A DNA stretch of 64,000 nucleotides, taken from the NCBI GenBank assembly GCA_029834535.1, contig JAQMWT010000064.1:1-64000 (forward strand), given 5' to 3'. Positions 1 to 11,311 of the stretch are shown piece by piece. The translations under genes and the position numbers were made by a program. The number at the start of each line of letters is the position of its first letter. Within the stretch, counting starts at the first letter, position 1. The notes below the pieces were generated by a model, which saw only the letters and a program-made list of their open reading frames with translations, ran no database searches and had not been told where the DNA came from. This DNA is from Chrysophaeum taylorii. Lineage: Eukaryota > Sar > Pelagophyceae > Pelagomonadales > Pelagomonadaceae.

Positions 1-1318
1 GTTCAATTACGTAATGTGTATTGTGTGTGTTGTTGAGAGAACTGGTAGCGAGTGCGTGCGGGGTTATAGAGGAGGTTAGTTTAGTTAGTAGGTAGTGCTG
101 CCAAGGCAAAAAACGCGAGCGCAAAGCGGAGGCTCCGCGATGACAGCAATCATGGTAAGGAAAGCAGGTGTCAGACGCGCAGCGGCGCGAGATACTTGCG
201 TCTCCGAGACCACAATGCTCGAAAGCTTGTCAACGCGACGTGGACCTTTGTGCGTGGAGTGGCTCTTCCTTCCTTCGACGTGATTGCTGACGGTGGCTCA
301 ATTTGCGAGCCCTCGCCATCCGGCGTGCGCCTTACGCAAGCCTGTCTTAAGACACGTATCATCAAGGCGGCGACGTCCCTGATCGTAAACTTCAACTCGC
401 AATACTTCGTCAACGCACCGTGGGCCATCATCACGACGGACGAGGAGGCTCTCTCGAGTTCTTCCACACGATCGATCGATCGATCGATCTCAGTGACTTC
501 AACCCACGAAATATTGCAAATATGTCGTGGTCGCATCGACTGCACTGACATTTGATTACTTACTGATCTCGCTGCTTTATTGATTGATTGATTTGGAAGT
601 CGCCGATGATGCCGCGCGTCGCGGCTCCACTTAATTTGCAGCCCTTCCGCCGATCTCGGACCACCAGCAAGTCAGATGCTCCTGTCCGCGTATCAACGCA
701 ACACCGGCTCTGATCCATCCCACGTCAATTGGGTCGTGCTCAACCGACCGAATTGGCTGGACTTACGTCGTCGAGCAAATGACCAAGGGCCACTCATGGT
801 GGTTGGCTCGAAACACCCACATTGCAGGACGTCGTCGAAGCGAGAGGCCCCGAAGACGCTCGGAGGAGCCGCCGCCGTCGTCTCGCGAAACCTCGCGGTC
901 GCCGACACGCGGTCGAGGGGCCTCGTCGAGATCGCGGAACAGCGTTACACCCGCAAAATCATGAACGCGGTGTGATTGTCGAATGAGTCCTCTTCGGGTG
1001 CAGATCTTTATTGTGCCGCATCCGTGTTCGCTGGGCGTACGAATGGGGCTCTGATAGCACTATTTATCGACGCATCCGTGCCTCCTGATTGAACACGTTG
1101 TTCGCGGACGACTCACTGGTGGTATAGATGCGAATGGTTTTTTAGGGGAAACTCTTGCGCTTTGGAGTACGTGTGATTTACATCGTAGTAGTCGCGGTTC
1201 CAATGGCGTGCTCGTCAGATTCGCGCTGACGAGCGAGCCCACGGGCCCAACAATAACCTCAAAGCCTGGATTTTCTTTCTAGCGCCGCCCACTTTCAAGA
1301 GGTTCGTCCGAATCATTA
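1..1318. other. Left edge, no recognisable gene
   Basis: Several short open frames occur on both strands but none has a recognisable domain, and none keeps the codon preference of the good genes further right. A (GATC)n run lies near 469-488. A plus-strand frame at 676-975 is fully open but low in complexity and matches no family I know. This may be decayed mobile or duplicated DNA like the rest of the first 12 kb. Confidence 0.35.
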
Positions 1319-2110
1319 TTATCTGGTCAAGAGAAGCCCGCGTGACGAGCTATACCGGGCCATCTTATCGCGAGCCTCGCGCAGCTTGGTATCCGCGAAT
1401 GGGCCTCCAGGCAGGAAGTAGGGTAGTGGTGGCTGGCGCTGGTCGCGGCTGTTGACTTCAACTCTAAGATATTCCCCAAGAAAATAGGAGGCGTGGTCCT
1501 CGTCGGGGATGACGCGCTCGCGCAAGGCACAACTGAAGGAGGTGTGGGCACTCCCATACTTGAAGAGGGAGCACTTGTCGAGAAAGTTGTCGACCAACCC
1601 CCGGGCACGCTGATGACGGTGTCTGAGACGCACTCCTTAGAAAACGCCTTCTTCTCGCAACGGTGGGGCCACGCGATGCAGCCCTCCCGGGAAGCAATAG
1701 CGCGGGGTCGACGGGGCGCGCCAGAGCAGATCCGGTCGTGTGACGACCACCCAGTCGTAGGGCGACCTGAGGAGCTTCCTCGCGGCTTGAAATTTGGCCA
1801 TGCGAGACATAGTCTGGGGTCCGAACACCGCAGCTCGCAGGAATGGTCCGTAGGCGTCGCTTACGGCGCGATCGAGGTCGCCGCACGTGTCGACGCTCAG
1901 CAGGACGTCGACACTGGCCCCCTCGAGCGGCTGAAACAAAAAAGCGCGCTGCGAGCGGATCGCCGCGAGTTGCCACGCGGCGACATCGCTCGTCAGATTG
2001 CTGTCATGATCATCGCAAGCGCGCTCAGGGCCACCCGCGCGGTACTCGAAGTGATGCGTGCTGCCGAATATTAGGAACGCGATTCGAGTCCCGTTGAGCC
2101 TCCGCGTCGA
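1319..2110 (-). pseudogene. Glycosyltransferase-like gene fragment, copy 1
   Basis: The minus-strand frame reads a beta-strand start (RIAFLIFGS) near 2,080, then a conserved-looking stretch ending YDWVVVTRPDLLW near 1,730, then after an in-frame stop near 1,637 a second block containing VDNFLDKCSLFKYG and a region rich in acidic and aromatic residues. The hydrophobic run followed by TRPDL resembles the nucleotide-sugar binding part of GT-A-type glycosyltransferases found as hypothetical proteins in algae; this is inference from pattern only. No Met start or signal peptide is clear. It lies directly downstream of an MGST relic on the same strand, and the same two-gene order recurs at 11.0-11.8 kb, so the pair was duplicated. 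The internal stop could be a short intron, but no good donor is visible, so a pseudogene is more likely. Confidence 0.4.
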
Positions 2111-2225
2111 GGTGCAACGACTCGCGTTGCGAGGTGCCGGCTTGGAGTGGCGCGGTGGTTTGGCGGCGCCGCCGCCGCTCAGAAGCGCCCCCGTTTTGAC
2201 CGTTCCTTGCCTCTCTCAACGGCCT

Positions 2226-2724
2226 TTACAGACTACGTTGTTGTTGCGTCATGGCGATGGCGAGGGCGATCATCGCAAGGAGGGAGAGAAAGTACGCGAC
2301 GCCTCAGAAAGGCTGGCGGATCCTGTCCCCGTTGAGGTAGATGAGGCAGTGAACGTAGCGGAAAAAGGTGAACGTGTAGACCGCCGTTGTGGCCCATTGA
2401 GGCGGCCTGATTCCGCTGTTGGCGTAGGCGAGAGCGACCCCCAAAAAAAAGGGTTCGTTCTCGACCGCGTTGCCGACGACGCCGGTCCAGCGCTCGAGCG
2501 TGCAGAGGGTCGAACCGAAGCCAGCGAAGAGGGTCTTAAACACGCCGGCAAGAAGCGCTCCTTTAAAGTCGGTATCTTCCTTCCTTGAACGCAGCCTTTC
2601 GCGACGTCTCGTTGTCCCCCGTCATCAGACGCGCGCGAATCGTGAAGAGGTGGAGGACTCCCATCTTGATCGCGAGCGCACCTGAGCATCTTAGCACGGC
2701 AACCTTGAAGCTCGTGTTGATCAT
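2226..2724 (-). pseudogene. MAPEG / microsomal glutathione S-transferase, copy 1 (broken)
   Basis: This is a second copy of the intact MGST gene at 11,312-11,800, readable along its whole length: start MINTSFKVAVL at 2,724, the MAPEG signature ERWTGVVGNAVENEPFF, and FRYVHCLIYLNGD. Two lesions are visible. A tandem TTCC duplication at 2,577-2,584 shifts the frame after about 50 codons, and a CGA-to-TGA change at 2,304-2,306 stops it in the last helix. The final transmembrane segment can still be read beyond the stop. The protein family conjugates glutathione to lipophilic electrophiles or peroxides in ER membranes. The copy is probably not functional. Confidence 0.75.
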
Positions 2725-2789
2725 TCTCTTGCAGCAAACAACAACCTTGTTCTTTCAAAAAGAAACTGACACTTTGTGGCGATTTCCTA

Positions 2790-3482
2790 ACTACTAATCG
2801 ACAGATGTTTGTCTGTTTGTCTGTTTGTTTGTTTGTCTGTCCCTCGATTTAGGGTAAGGATTAGGTAGGCCCGCGAGCCAGGCAGGCAGTGATCCTCCAA
2901 GCCGTCTACGGCGACCTCGCAGACTGTTTCCACGACCCGCGGCGGCTCTTTCAGCGCGCCATTCTCACGCCCCGTCGAAACGATGTTGTCGATGCTGACA
3001 ACGCGCGCATTACCGCGGCCTTTTTTTCCCGGAGACGAGGCGTCGGAGTTCTTTTCGGCCGACTAGGTTGGGTCGGAAGACGACGCCTCGCTCTCAAGAG
3101 TCGAGTTTTGAACTCCCTGACAACCAACGGCATGCTGACTTTGATCGCGAGCTTAAAGTCTTCGCAACCTCGACCCGTCGCACGGCCACTGCATCGGTAC
3201 CAGATACATCATCGATCGTGTCATTGTCACCGAGGCTCCTCCAACCTGTATCCCGTAAGGCCCGCCGACGCCAAACGGTCACCAAGAGCCAGGGCCAGAC
3301 GCCCCGCGAGGTCGGCGTCCTCTCGCCCAAGCCCGTCTTCTGTCACGTCCAGCTCTACGTGGCTCTCTGTCGATCGGCATCCCCGAGGAGATAAACTCAT
3401 CTGGGTCGACGACTCCACCCTACCCCACACGTGCTGCGCAATACCGACAAGCCCCCTCCCGGCGTCTACACGCGCACTGTAG
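2790..3482 (+). mobile_element. Helitron RepHel helicase 3' fragment, copy 1
   Basis: In shifting frames the plus strand encodes pieces of the C-terminal half of a Helitron PIF1-type helicase: AILTPRRNDVVDADNAR (2,960-3,010; compare the family pattern AILTPRNDDVDEIN), FPGDEASEF-like residues, NSLTTNGM near 3,110, GTRYIIDRV-like residues near 3,200, KSQGQTPREVGV near 3,290 and PVFCHVQLYVAL near 3,330. These follow the order of helicase motifs V and VI. The frame changes several times, so it is dead. A block with a (TTTG/TCTG)n run and TCCCTCGATTTAGGGTAAGG lies just 5' of it and recurs beside the other copies. No Rep domain and no CTRR end is seen. Confidence 0.7.
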
Positions 3483-3960
3483 GTGAACTTACTGGGACCA
3501 CGTGAACTTACTGGGGTTTGAGATTGGGACTAGGTGAACTGAGTGACCAGGTGAAACTGGGACCAGGTGAACATACTGGTGTTTTTAGAGTAAAGGGTTT
3601 TTAGAGTAAACAAGTGCAGGCCAGTAAGTTCACCTAGTCCCCAATCTCTAACCCTAGTAAGTTCACCTGGTCCCAGTAAGTTCACCTAGTCCCAATCTCT
3701 AACCCCAGTAAGTTCGGTGTAACTTACACTGTAAGCCCACTCGTGCTCACACACACTCACCCCCACTCTCCTTCGAGCTCGTCGCTCTCACCTCCGCCAA
3801 TCAAAGCCGCTTTGGCCCGTCCCCGCCGCTAGCCTTTGCGTTCACTCTAAACCCCCTATAAGTTCACTTGGTCCCAGTAAGTTCACCTGGTCACTAAGTT
3901 CACCTAGTCCCAATCTCAAACCCCAGTAAGTTCGCCTGGTCCCAGTAAGTTAACCTATAG
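3483..3960. repeat. GGTGAACTTACTGG interspersed repeat array
   Basis: The motif GGTGAACTTACTGGGACCA and variants occur in direct orientation up to about 3,590 and then in reverse orientation (AGTAAGTTCACCTGG) to about 3,960, separated by a unique stretch around 3,720-3,840. A companion phrase, GGTTAGAGATTGGGACTAG, alternates with it. The inversion makes this a long imperfect palindrome joining the plus-strand Helitron copy 1 to the minus-strand copy 2. No coding potential is seen. Confidence 0.75.
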
Positions 3961-4650
3961 TGCGCGTGTAGACGCCGGGAGGGCTTATCGGTATTGCGCA
4001 GCACGTGGGGGTAGGGTGGAGTCGTCGACTCAGAAGAGGATATCCTCGGGGTTGCCGATAGACAGAGAGCCACGTGGAGCTGGACGTGGCAGAAGACGGG
4101 CTTCGCCAGAGGACGCCGACCTCGCGGGGCGTCTGGCCCTGGCTCTTGGTGATCGTTTCGGCGGGCCTTACGGGATACAGTTGGAGGAGCCTCGGTGACA
4201 ACGACACGATCGATCATGTATCTGGTACCGTCGCAGTGGCGTGCGACGGGTCGAGGTTTCGAAGACCTTAAGCTCGCGCTCAAAGTCAGCATCCCGTTGG
4301 TTGTCAGGGAGTTGAAAACTCTACTGTAAAGCGAGGCGTCGTCTTCCGACCCAGCCTAGTCAGCCGAAAAGAACTCCGACGCCTCGTCTCCGGGAAAAAA
4401 AGGCCATGCGCGGTCAGCATCGACAACATCTTTCGACGGGCGTGAGAATGGCGCGCTGAAAGAGCCGCCGCGGAAATAGTCTGCGAGGTCGCCGTAGACG
4501 GCTTGGAGGATCACTGTCTGGCTCTCGCGCCTACCTGACCCTTACTCTCGCGCCTATCTGATCCTTACCCTAAATCGAGGGACAAACAGACAGACAAACA
4601 AACAAACAGACAGACAGACAGACAGACAAACATCTGTCGATTAGTAGTTA
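3961..4650 (-). mobile_element. Helitron RepHel helicase 3' fragment, copy 2 (inverted)
   Basis: This is the reverse-oriented counterpart of copy 1. Minus-strand frames give CDGTRYMIDRVVVTEAPP (near 4,230), a KSQGQTPREVGV-type stretch (near 4,130) and KPVFCHVQLHVALCLSA (near 4,090), matching the helicase C-terminus of Helitrons. The (CAGA)n block and the sequence CATCTGTCGATTAGTAGTTAGGA close its upstream end at 4,590-4,650. It is frameshifted and inactive. Confidence 0.7.
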
Positions 4651-4689
4651 GGACTCAAAGGCTGGCGGCGCGTGCGGATCAAAGCAGCT

Positions 4690-4800
4690 TAGATAGGTGA
4701 ACTTACTGGCCAGGTGAACTTATACGAAACTTACTGGGACCAGGTGAACTTACTGGGGTTAGAGATTGGGACTAGGTGAACTTACTGGCCTGCACTTGTC
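4690..4800. repeat. GGTGAACTTACTGG repeats, second array
   Basis: Four to five copies of the GGTGAACTTACTGG unit with the GGTTAGAGATTGGGACTAG companion fill the gap between Helitron copies 2 and 3. Confidence 0.7.
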
Positions 4801-5665
4801 CTAACTACTAATCGACAGATGTTTGTCTGTCTGTCTGTTTGTCTGTCTGTTTGTCCCTCGATTTAGGGTAAGGATCAGATAGGCGCGAGAGTAAGGGTCA
4901 GGTAGGCGCGAGAGGCCAGACAGTGATCCTCCAAGCCGTCTACGGCGACCTCGCAGACTATTTCCACGACCCGCGGCGGCTCTTTCAGCGCGCCATTCTC
5001 ACGCCCCGTCGAAACGATGTTGTCGATGCTGACAGCGCGAGAGTAAGGATCAGGTAGGCGCGAGAGCCAGACAGTGATCCTCCAAGCCGTCTACGGCGAC
5101 CTCGCAGACTATTTCCACGACCCGCGGCGGCTCTTTCAGCGCGCCATTCTCACGCCCCGTCGAAACGATGTTGTCGATGCTGACAACGCGCGCATGACCG
5201 CGGCCTTTTTTCCCGGAGACGAGGCGTCGGAGTTCTTTTCGGCTGACTAGGTTGGGTCGGAAGACGACGCCTCGCTCTTTACAGTCGAGTTTTCAACTCC
5301 CTGACAACCAACGGCATGCTGACTTTGATCGCGAGCTTAAAGTCTTCGCAACCTCGACCCGTCGCACGGCCACTGCAACGGTACCAGATACATGATCGAT
5401 CGTGTCGTTGTCACCGAGGCTCCTCCAACCTGTATCCCTTAAGGCCCGCCGACGCCAAACGATCACAAGAGCCAGGGCCAGACGCCCCGCGAGGTCGGCG
5501 TCCTCTTGGCGAAGCCCGTCTTCTGCCACGTCCAGCTCTACGTGGCTCTCTGTCGATCGGCAACCCCGAGGATATACTCATCTGGGTCGACGACTCCACC
5601 CTACCCCACACGTGCTGCGCAATACCGATAAGCCCCCTCCCGGCGTCTACACGCGCACTGTAGGT
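4800..5665 (+). mobile_element. Helitron RepHel helicase 3' fragment, copy 3
   Basis: A third fragment runs in the same orientation as copy 1: the (TCTG)n block at 4,815-4,858, AILTPRRNDVVDAD, NSLTTNGM near 5,305, a KSQGQTPREVGV-like stretch near 5,480, and PVFCHVQLYVAL-like residues near 5,520. An internal tandem duplication of about 145 bases repeats the segment from GCGCGAGAGTAAGG through GTTGTCGATGCTGAC (about 4,895-5,190). Frames are broken. Copies 1 to 3 are close in sequence, so local duplication probably happened after the helicase had died. Confidence 0.7.
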
Positions 5666-6000
5666 GAACTTACTGGGACCAGGTGAACTTACTGGGGTTG
5701 GAGATTGGGACTAGGTGAACTGAGTGACCAGGTGAAACTGGGACCAGGTGAACTTACTGGGGTTTTAGAGCAAAGGGTTTTTAGAGTAAACTCACTCAAA
5801 GGTTGGCGGCGCGTGCAGATCGAAGCAGCTTAGATTGGCGGAGGCGAGAGCGACGAGCTCGAAGGAGTTGGTTAGAGCTAGGTGAACTTACTGACCAGGT
5901 GAACTTATATGAAACTTACTGGGACCAGGTGAACTTACTGGGGTTAGAGATTGGGACTAGGTGAACTTACTGGCCTGCACTTGTTTGAAATTAAATGAGA
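5660..6000. repeat. GGTGAACTTACTGG repeats, third array
   Basis: GGTGAACTTACTGG units flank a segment (5,790-5,875) that is the reverse complement of the unique spacer in the first array (about 3,760-3,840). The same composite unit was therefore copied and inverted. No gene is seen. Confidence 0.65.
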
Positions 6001-9000
6001 GTTTTATAGTTTCGAGAAAGCGCCGACAAAGGAGATATGGTCTCCCTGATATTTGATGAGTCGCCCCACTCCGCCGTGGGTTCCGTCAGTTGGTGCCGCG
6101 GTTTGAGGCAGTTGGCGAACTGGCGGAAATCTAATGCTTACCTGGAATTGCGCATCGGAGTGGATCGACTGACTGCAGGCCAGAAGCAACAGCTGGATCT
6201 CTACCCGCAAACGTTGGAGTGTGACAGAGTGCGGTCGCGGCCGGAGAGGATGACGATGACTTCGAGATCGAGGGCGACGCGGACGAGTCGGAGAACGCTG
6301 GGGTGCGTGGTCAACGTCCTCCCAAGCGCCATGGAGCAGCCAGCGCTCACGCGAAATGCGTCGCCCGTGGTGCACAACTCGTACTGGATGGCGGCTAGAT
6401 CCGTCGCAGCGCAGATGCTCTCTCGATTTGATCACCAGGGGCAGGAAGCGGCGTTCTGAAGAAGAACAAGAAGACGCCCCACCGACCGACCCCAGGCCTC
6501 AATTAACCGGAATGGCGACTGCCCGACGGATATCATGACTTGATGATGATTGACTTGCGATGAGAAGAGCGCATCGGGACTCGGAGGCGACCGTCCTAGA
6601 GTAATTTTTAAGGCGGCACGCGACTGCGTCGTCGGCGTGTGCCGTCACGTGCTTCAAGAATGCACCGTTCAACACCTCGTGGTTGAAGTCGTCCTGGACG
6701 TTGGATCCCCCCGCCTTATATCTGGGCCTCGGCATCGCCTCGAATTTGGTGTGGCTCGGAACCATGAAGGTGATGAAGAGGGAATCAACGACTCCTTGGG
6801 CTAGGAGCAGCATCAAATGGCCGAAACAGTACTGCGACTTATTCCTCTCGGAGCAGTTGTCCATGAGCTGCTTCCTGATCCGGACGGAGGGATGCGGCAA
6901 GCACCAGTAATGAGGCTCGCTGGGCCGCTCAATATCGCCGGAACCAGCTGTTGCCTTCTCGGAGCCACCATCGCAACCCCCAGAACCGCTCTAAATACCC
7001 CCCATGATAACACACTTTGGTTCCTGCCGACGCGTTTAAAGCACAAGCAACAAAGACAGCACCTAATCAGCTGTTGGCGCTGTACTTGACGAATCTTCAT
7101 CGCATTTTGACTAAATGCACTGTGTCATGTGCTCTTACAAGTTACAACACCGCGACATATAAGGAGAACACTGGAGCAATACAAAAAGACGCGAACAAGT
7201 CGAAACGCTATCGGAGGTCTTACTAGACTGTGCGAACAAACTTGTAGAGGTTATCACTAATGCGCGAAGTCTCACCGCGCTAGCGTCGATGATCAAGTTC
7301 TGCGCCCATCTTAACGACTGTAAAAGTTTAAGGCCAAGGCTATCCAACTCGCTACTGATGCGGAAAATTCCAAGGCTGCATACTTACAGTCTGGCCACCA
7401 GAACAGTTCTCGTGGCGCTCCGGCTTTCCTGCCAAGCTCTTTAAAGAAAGGTGGAATCGTTCAATATTATTGCTGCACGCACCTGACATCAAGAAGAGAA
7501 ACATACGACGCAACCCCAACATATGCGACCTCCAGCCAGTGACTCACACGACTTGCGATATCTCGTACCTTATGACAGCACGTCCAAGTATTTAGACAAC
7601 AATGGGCTAAATTTCGTCATCGGGCAAGTCCCGACCACGGATGTCGCCGAGTCACGTTCCCATCCGTGTACCGACACTATGCATACCTGTACGTGTTCGT
7701 GTGTGATAAGTGGAACTTTCGTGTCGTTTGCCCCGCGTACCGACTTGACGCAAAAACTGCCTTTGCCATTATATCTTGTACGCTGTCAACCCACTAAAGG
7801 TTCACTACGATGCACGTGTAAGAGTCGTGCTCACGAACGCAGACAAGAAACTTCAAGCGCACGAGCTGGATAATACCTGAAAGTGGAATTGTCACTACAG
7901 ATCGAAACCTTTGGTCGCTACAACTTACACTACGACCACCCCGCTGCACACATCATCGGACGCCTCACTTGGAGAGCGACTATGTTGCAAGAAGGCTTGC
8001 GCGGCAATGTAGTAAATGGTCATCAAGTAGACCCCTCAACTAACTGGATATTCTCGAGCTTATCTACAGCACGCTGCACAAATCCACTGGATCAAATCAC
8101 ATCTCCCGCCGCGGACACGTCGAGCGCACGCCTCATCAACTCTCGTCCCTTCAGGAGGAGTTGAGCACCGAGCTCTACCCGTCTGGGGCGTTGGTACTGA
8201 TGAACCTGCCAAACCGCAATAAACACGAACCCAAGACAGTCCGAGGTATTGTCCTTGGTAGTGTCAATTTGCCGCCACTATCCGCGTTCTACATCACCAA
8301 CCGACGCGAGTCGCCAATACAACTCGCAGAGACTGGCCAGACAGAGATGTTCCAAGCCGAGGAACTCCGACCGGACCGGTGCGCGTACAGGACTTAACAA
8401 CAGGTCACCAGCGTCAACAAATTTCTGGACAATCCACCGTGATCCCTAGCACAGTCGCTGATTCACAACCGCTTACGACGATCACACTATCACCGGACCT
8501 GACTCCTTCCTTCTTTTAGGCGATCCAGTCTCCCGGCCGACCCAGGCGACGCGCCCATACTTGAGGACGACGAGAGGTCTTCCGATTCGCACTCGTGACA
8601 CAAGTGTCAGCTGCGGTACCGCTACCACCGTCGACACGCCTGCGCGCACAAACCAAGCACGTAAAAACCTCTCCGGACGACGACCTTACTCCTTATCCCC
8701 CAGCTCGACGAACGACCAACTCGAAGGGAATCCCCCATCTCCTGCCCATATCGCGATGCCACTTGGTCTGTGGATGACGATGACACCAACGGTCCCATCG
8801 AGTCGCAACGGCGACCATTGACGGTACAACATCGTACTCCGAAAGCGCGCGACGTAGTTCAAGTGCACAGGACCGGTACCGAAGCAAACACATCTGGGCC
8901 GATGCTCTCATCGCGCCCAATCGGCGCGACAAGGTCCTGCTATAACAAGACAACGGCAGGCCGATCCCCCGTAAGGAACCCCGTGCTGACGTTGATCTCC

Positions 9001-10780
9001 GAGACCCGAACCGTGCGCGGTTCGCAAACCAGCCTTCACGGTGGCACTTGGTGTTTTAATCGAGCCACCGCACCGGCAAAAACACCTCGCGCAACTCGCC
9101 GCACAGTCCTCTGTGGACAGCATCGCCTGTGCTCTGATCTCGTCGCAACTTGCCTCGACACGAGCGGCGATCCGTCCGTGTCGACGAAGTCTGCAAGTCT
9201 TTCTTGTCCATCGCATCGGAAGTTCGATGCGAGCGGGTGGATTTTTCTCCAACTTCACCGACTACAAACTCACGTAACGCCGATCACAACGCCTTCAACC
9301 CAAATCAGCAAGCTGCAGCAGAAAATGCGAAAGCACACGCCAATTTCCGCGAACGAGCGTACGCGAAGGCTACGAGCACGGCTTAGTTCTTAAATATCGG
9401 AGGAGCTGCATCGGACTTTGGACATGCCGTTAGGAACCACTCCTTAAATTTGGATCTCACCTCCGCAAAGGGCACCGAGATGGTGGAACAACTGCTTGCA
9501 GTTGCTCTCATCAATCCCGAGCGCACAATGACACTACAAAATAAACCCTGCGCGCGTCCAGGTCGAGCACGTATTCGAATTTTTCTACCAGTACGTGCCA
9601 ATGACCTAGACTGGAGACACATCGTTAGCACTTTTTGGTTTGACAGACGCCGCAACCGAAGTAGACGCACTGAACAAATCACGCGTCTTTTCTTTTCAAG
9701 GTTGCAAAAATGACCAGCTTTTCTGCCCACACCTCAACCCCGATCAGGACTCGCAATCCCAGCTCCTGGACACGGATATCAGTCAAGTGTGAGAAGTATA
9801 ACTCACATTCGACCCGCTGTCTAATCAGCAAGGCGACGGTCCCAATATCAAGACCGGCGACCTCGATTATCGCCCGCTCAAATCCTCGAAATTAATGGGA
9901 AGTATGAAGACAAAAAGCGAAGGTTTCATCCGTGAAATTGATGGCACAACGAACAGAGGCATCATACGACTCGCCATTGTGCCAGAATGTAGATCCGCCT
10001 TACATACTCGCTTCGTTCTCCGCGTCAAGACAGAGAACGGTGCTTACCTCTTTCCATGAAGCACGAGACACGATGCATCGTCAAGGGCTTCCTGGCACGC
10101 GTAAGAGTCGACTTCCACGACCATGTTGGCGACTGGTCGCACACTGATAGCAGTCGCTACGCACCATGGCTTACCCGTACGTCATGCATATGTACCCCAA
10201 GCCTCCACTCAAAGCATCTCTAAATGGGTTGACTTACCTACCACGAGGCAAACGGGTGAATCCAGAATATATGAGTTCAGTAGAAAGGCGCGTCCCAAAG
10301 GCAAGATGGCCTTTCGGCTGATAAAGACCCTGTGCGGGCTGCAGTCCTCGCCCGCTCTGTTTTTAAAATACCTCAAAAAGTTCTTCTCTGGTCTTGATAT
10401 CGGCTGTAGCAGGAACGATTATGCCGCGTTATTCGCGCGTCACAATACGGACACCAACAAGTGGTGTGTGATCAATCACGGAATTTGTGGACGACTTGCT
10501 AATCACAGGCATTGACACCGAGTTAACACAAAAAGTCAAAAACGCACCCTTCAAAGACACTTTGGAAACGGTGTCAAATGGGCAGACTTTGTCGGGCCCT
10601 TTCGTGGACTCAACTGAGACCATGTTTTGACCAGAGGAGTATGTCAGCTAGCAGGGTATAACGTCAGTGAACTACTCGCAAGGTTTAATTTCGGTCAACT
10701 CCCACGCAAACGCGCAGCGCGCAATGCCGATTTCAAGGACCTGCTAAGCAATGTGGTGAGCCATTGGCACCCATTCAGAC
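6001..10780 (+). mobile_element. Old Ty1/copia retrotransposon relic
   Basis: A fossil LTR-retrotransposon in plus orientation, heavily broken (well over ten breaks). Recognisable parts are an integrase C-terminal-like stretch near 8,165-8,395 and a reverse-transcriptase stretch near 9,890-10,520 with the copia pattern around IKTLCGLQSSPALF. The first 1.5 kb (6,000-7,500) is assigned only by position. No LTRs were found. It differs from elements A to D and looks the oldest retroelement here. Confidence 0.5.
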
Positions 10781-10782
10781 AC

Positions 10783-10806
10783 GAATAATAATAATAATAA
10801 TAAAGG
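10783..10806. repeat. (AAT)n microsatellite
   Basis: Seven AAT/ATA units follow the copia relic. It may be the remnant of a poly-A-like or simple-repeat tail, or a chance slippage product. Confidence 0.8.
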
Positions 10807-10984
10807 ATGCGTTTCAGACCTCAAAATAATGACTCCATATATCTGATATACCTGAGCATTTTCGTTCGGCGGATATCACAAAAAAACGAGTCTAAATCGC
10901 GCGTGCAGAGGTATGCATGCTCCCGAACGCTTGCTTGTAGTGTGTAAAAAACGCACGTTGCGATCAATTCTTTCGAAACGAACA

Positions 10985-11205
10985 CCGACTACAGCCTGGT
11001 CTGAAACAACAATGCGTGCTGCGAACGGATCGCCGCGAGTTGCCATACGGCGACATCGCTCGTCGTATTTCTGTCGTGTTTATCGCGAGCGCGGTCCGGG
11101 CCACCCGCGCGGTGCCCGAGGTGGCGCGTCTGCCGAACATCAGGAGGAGCGCGATTCGAGTCCCATTAAGCTTACGCGTCGAAGTGGAACAAGTCGCGTT
11201 GCGAC
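10985..11205 (-). pseudogene. Glycosyltransferase-like fragment, copy 2
   Basis: This matches the N-terminal part of the fragment at 1,319-2,110: LNGTRIALLLMFG near 11,160, then, after a one-base frame change, a stretch corresponding to SDVAAWQLAAIRSQ near 11,030. It ends abruptly near 10,985 where similarity to copy 1 stops. It keeps the same position and strand relative to the MGST gene as in copy 1, so both genes were duplicated as one segment. Confidence 0.55.
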
Positions 11206-11311
11206 GTGCCGGATTGGGAGTGGCGCGGTGGTTAGGCAGCGCCGCTCAGCAGAAGCACCCCGATCCTTACTATCTTAGAACGCTGCTTGCCAATCTCGCC
11301 GGCTCTACAGA

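Noticed and set aside
2842-4870. Interstitial telomere (TTTAGGG / CCCTAAA)
   Set aside because: Only single motifs embedded in longer conserved blocks occur; there is no tandem array.
3483-6000. CRISPR-like array
   Set aside because: The repeats vary in length and orientation, have no unique equal-length spacers, and lie in eukaryotic transposon debris.
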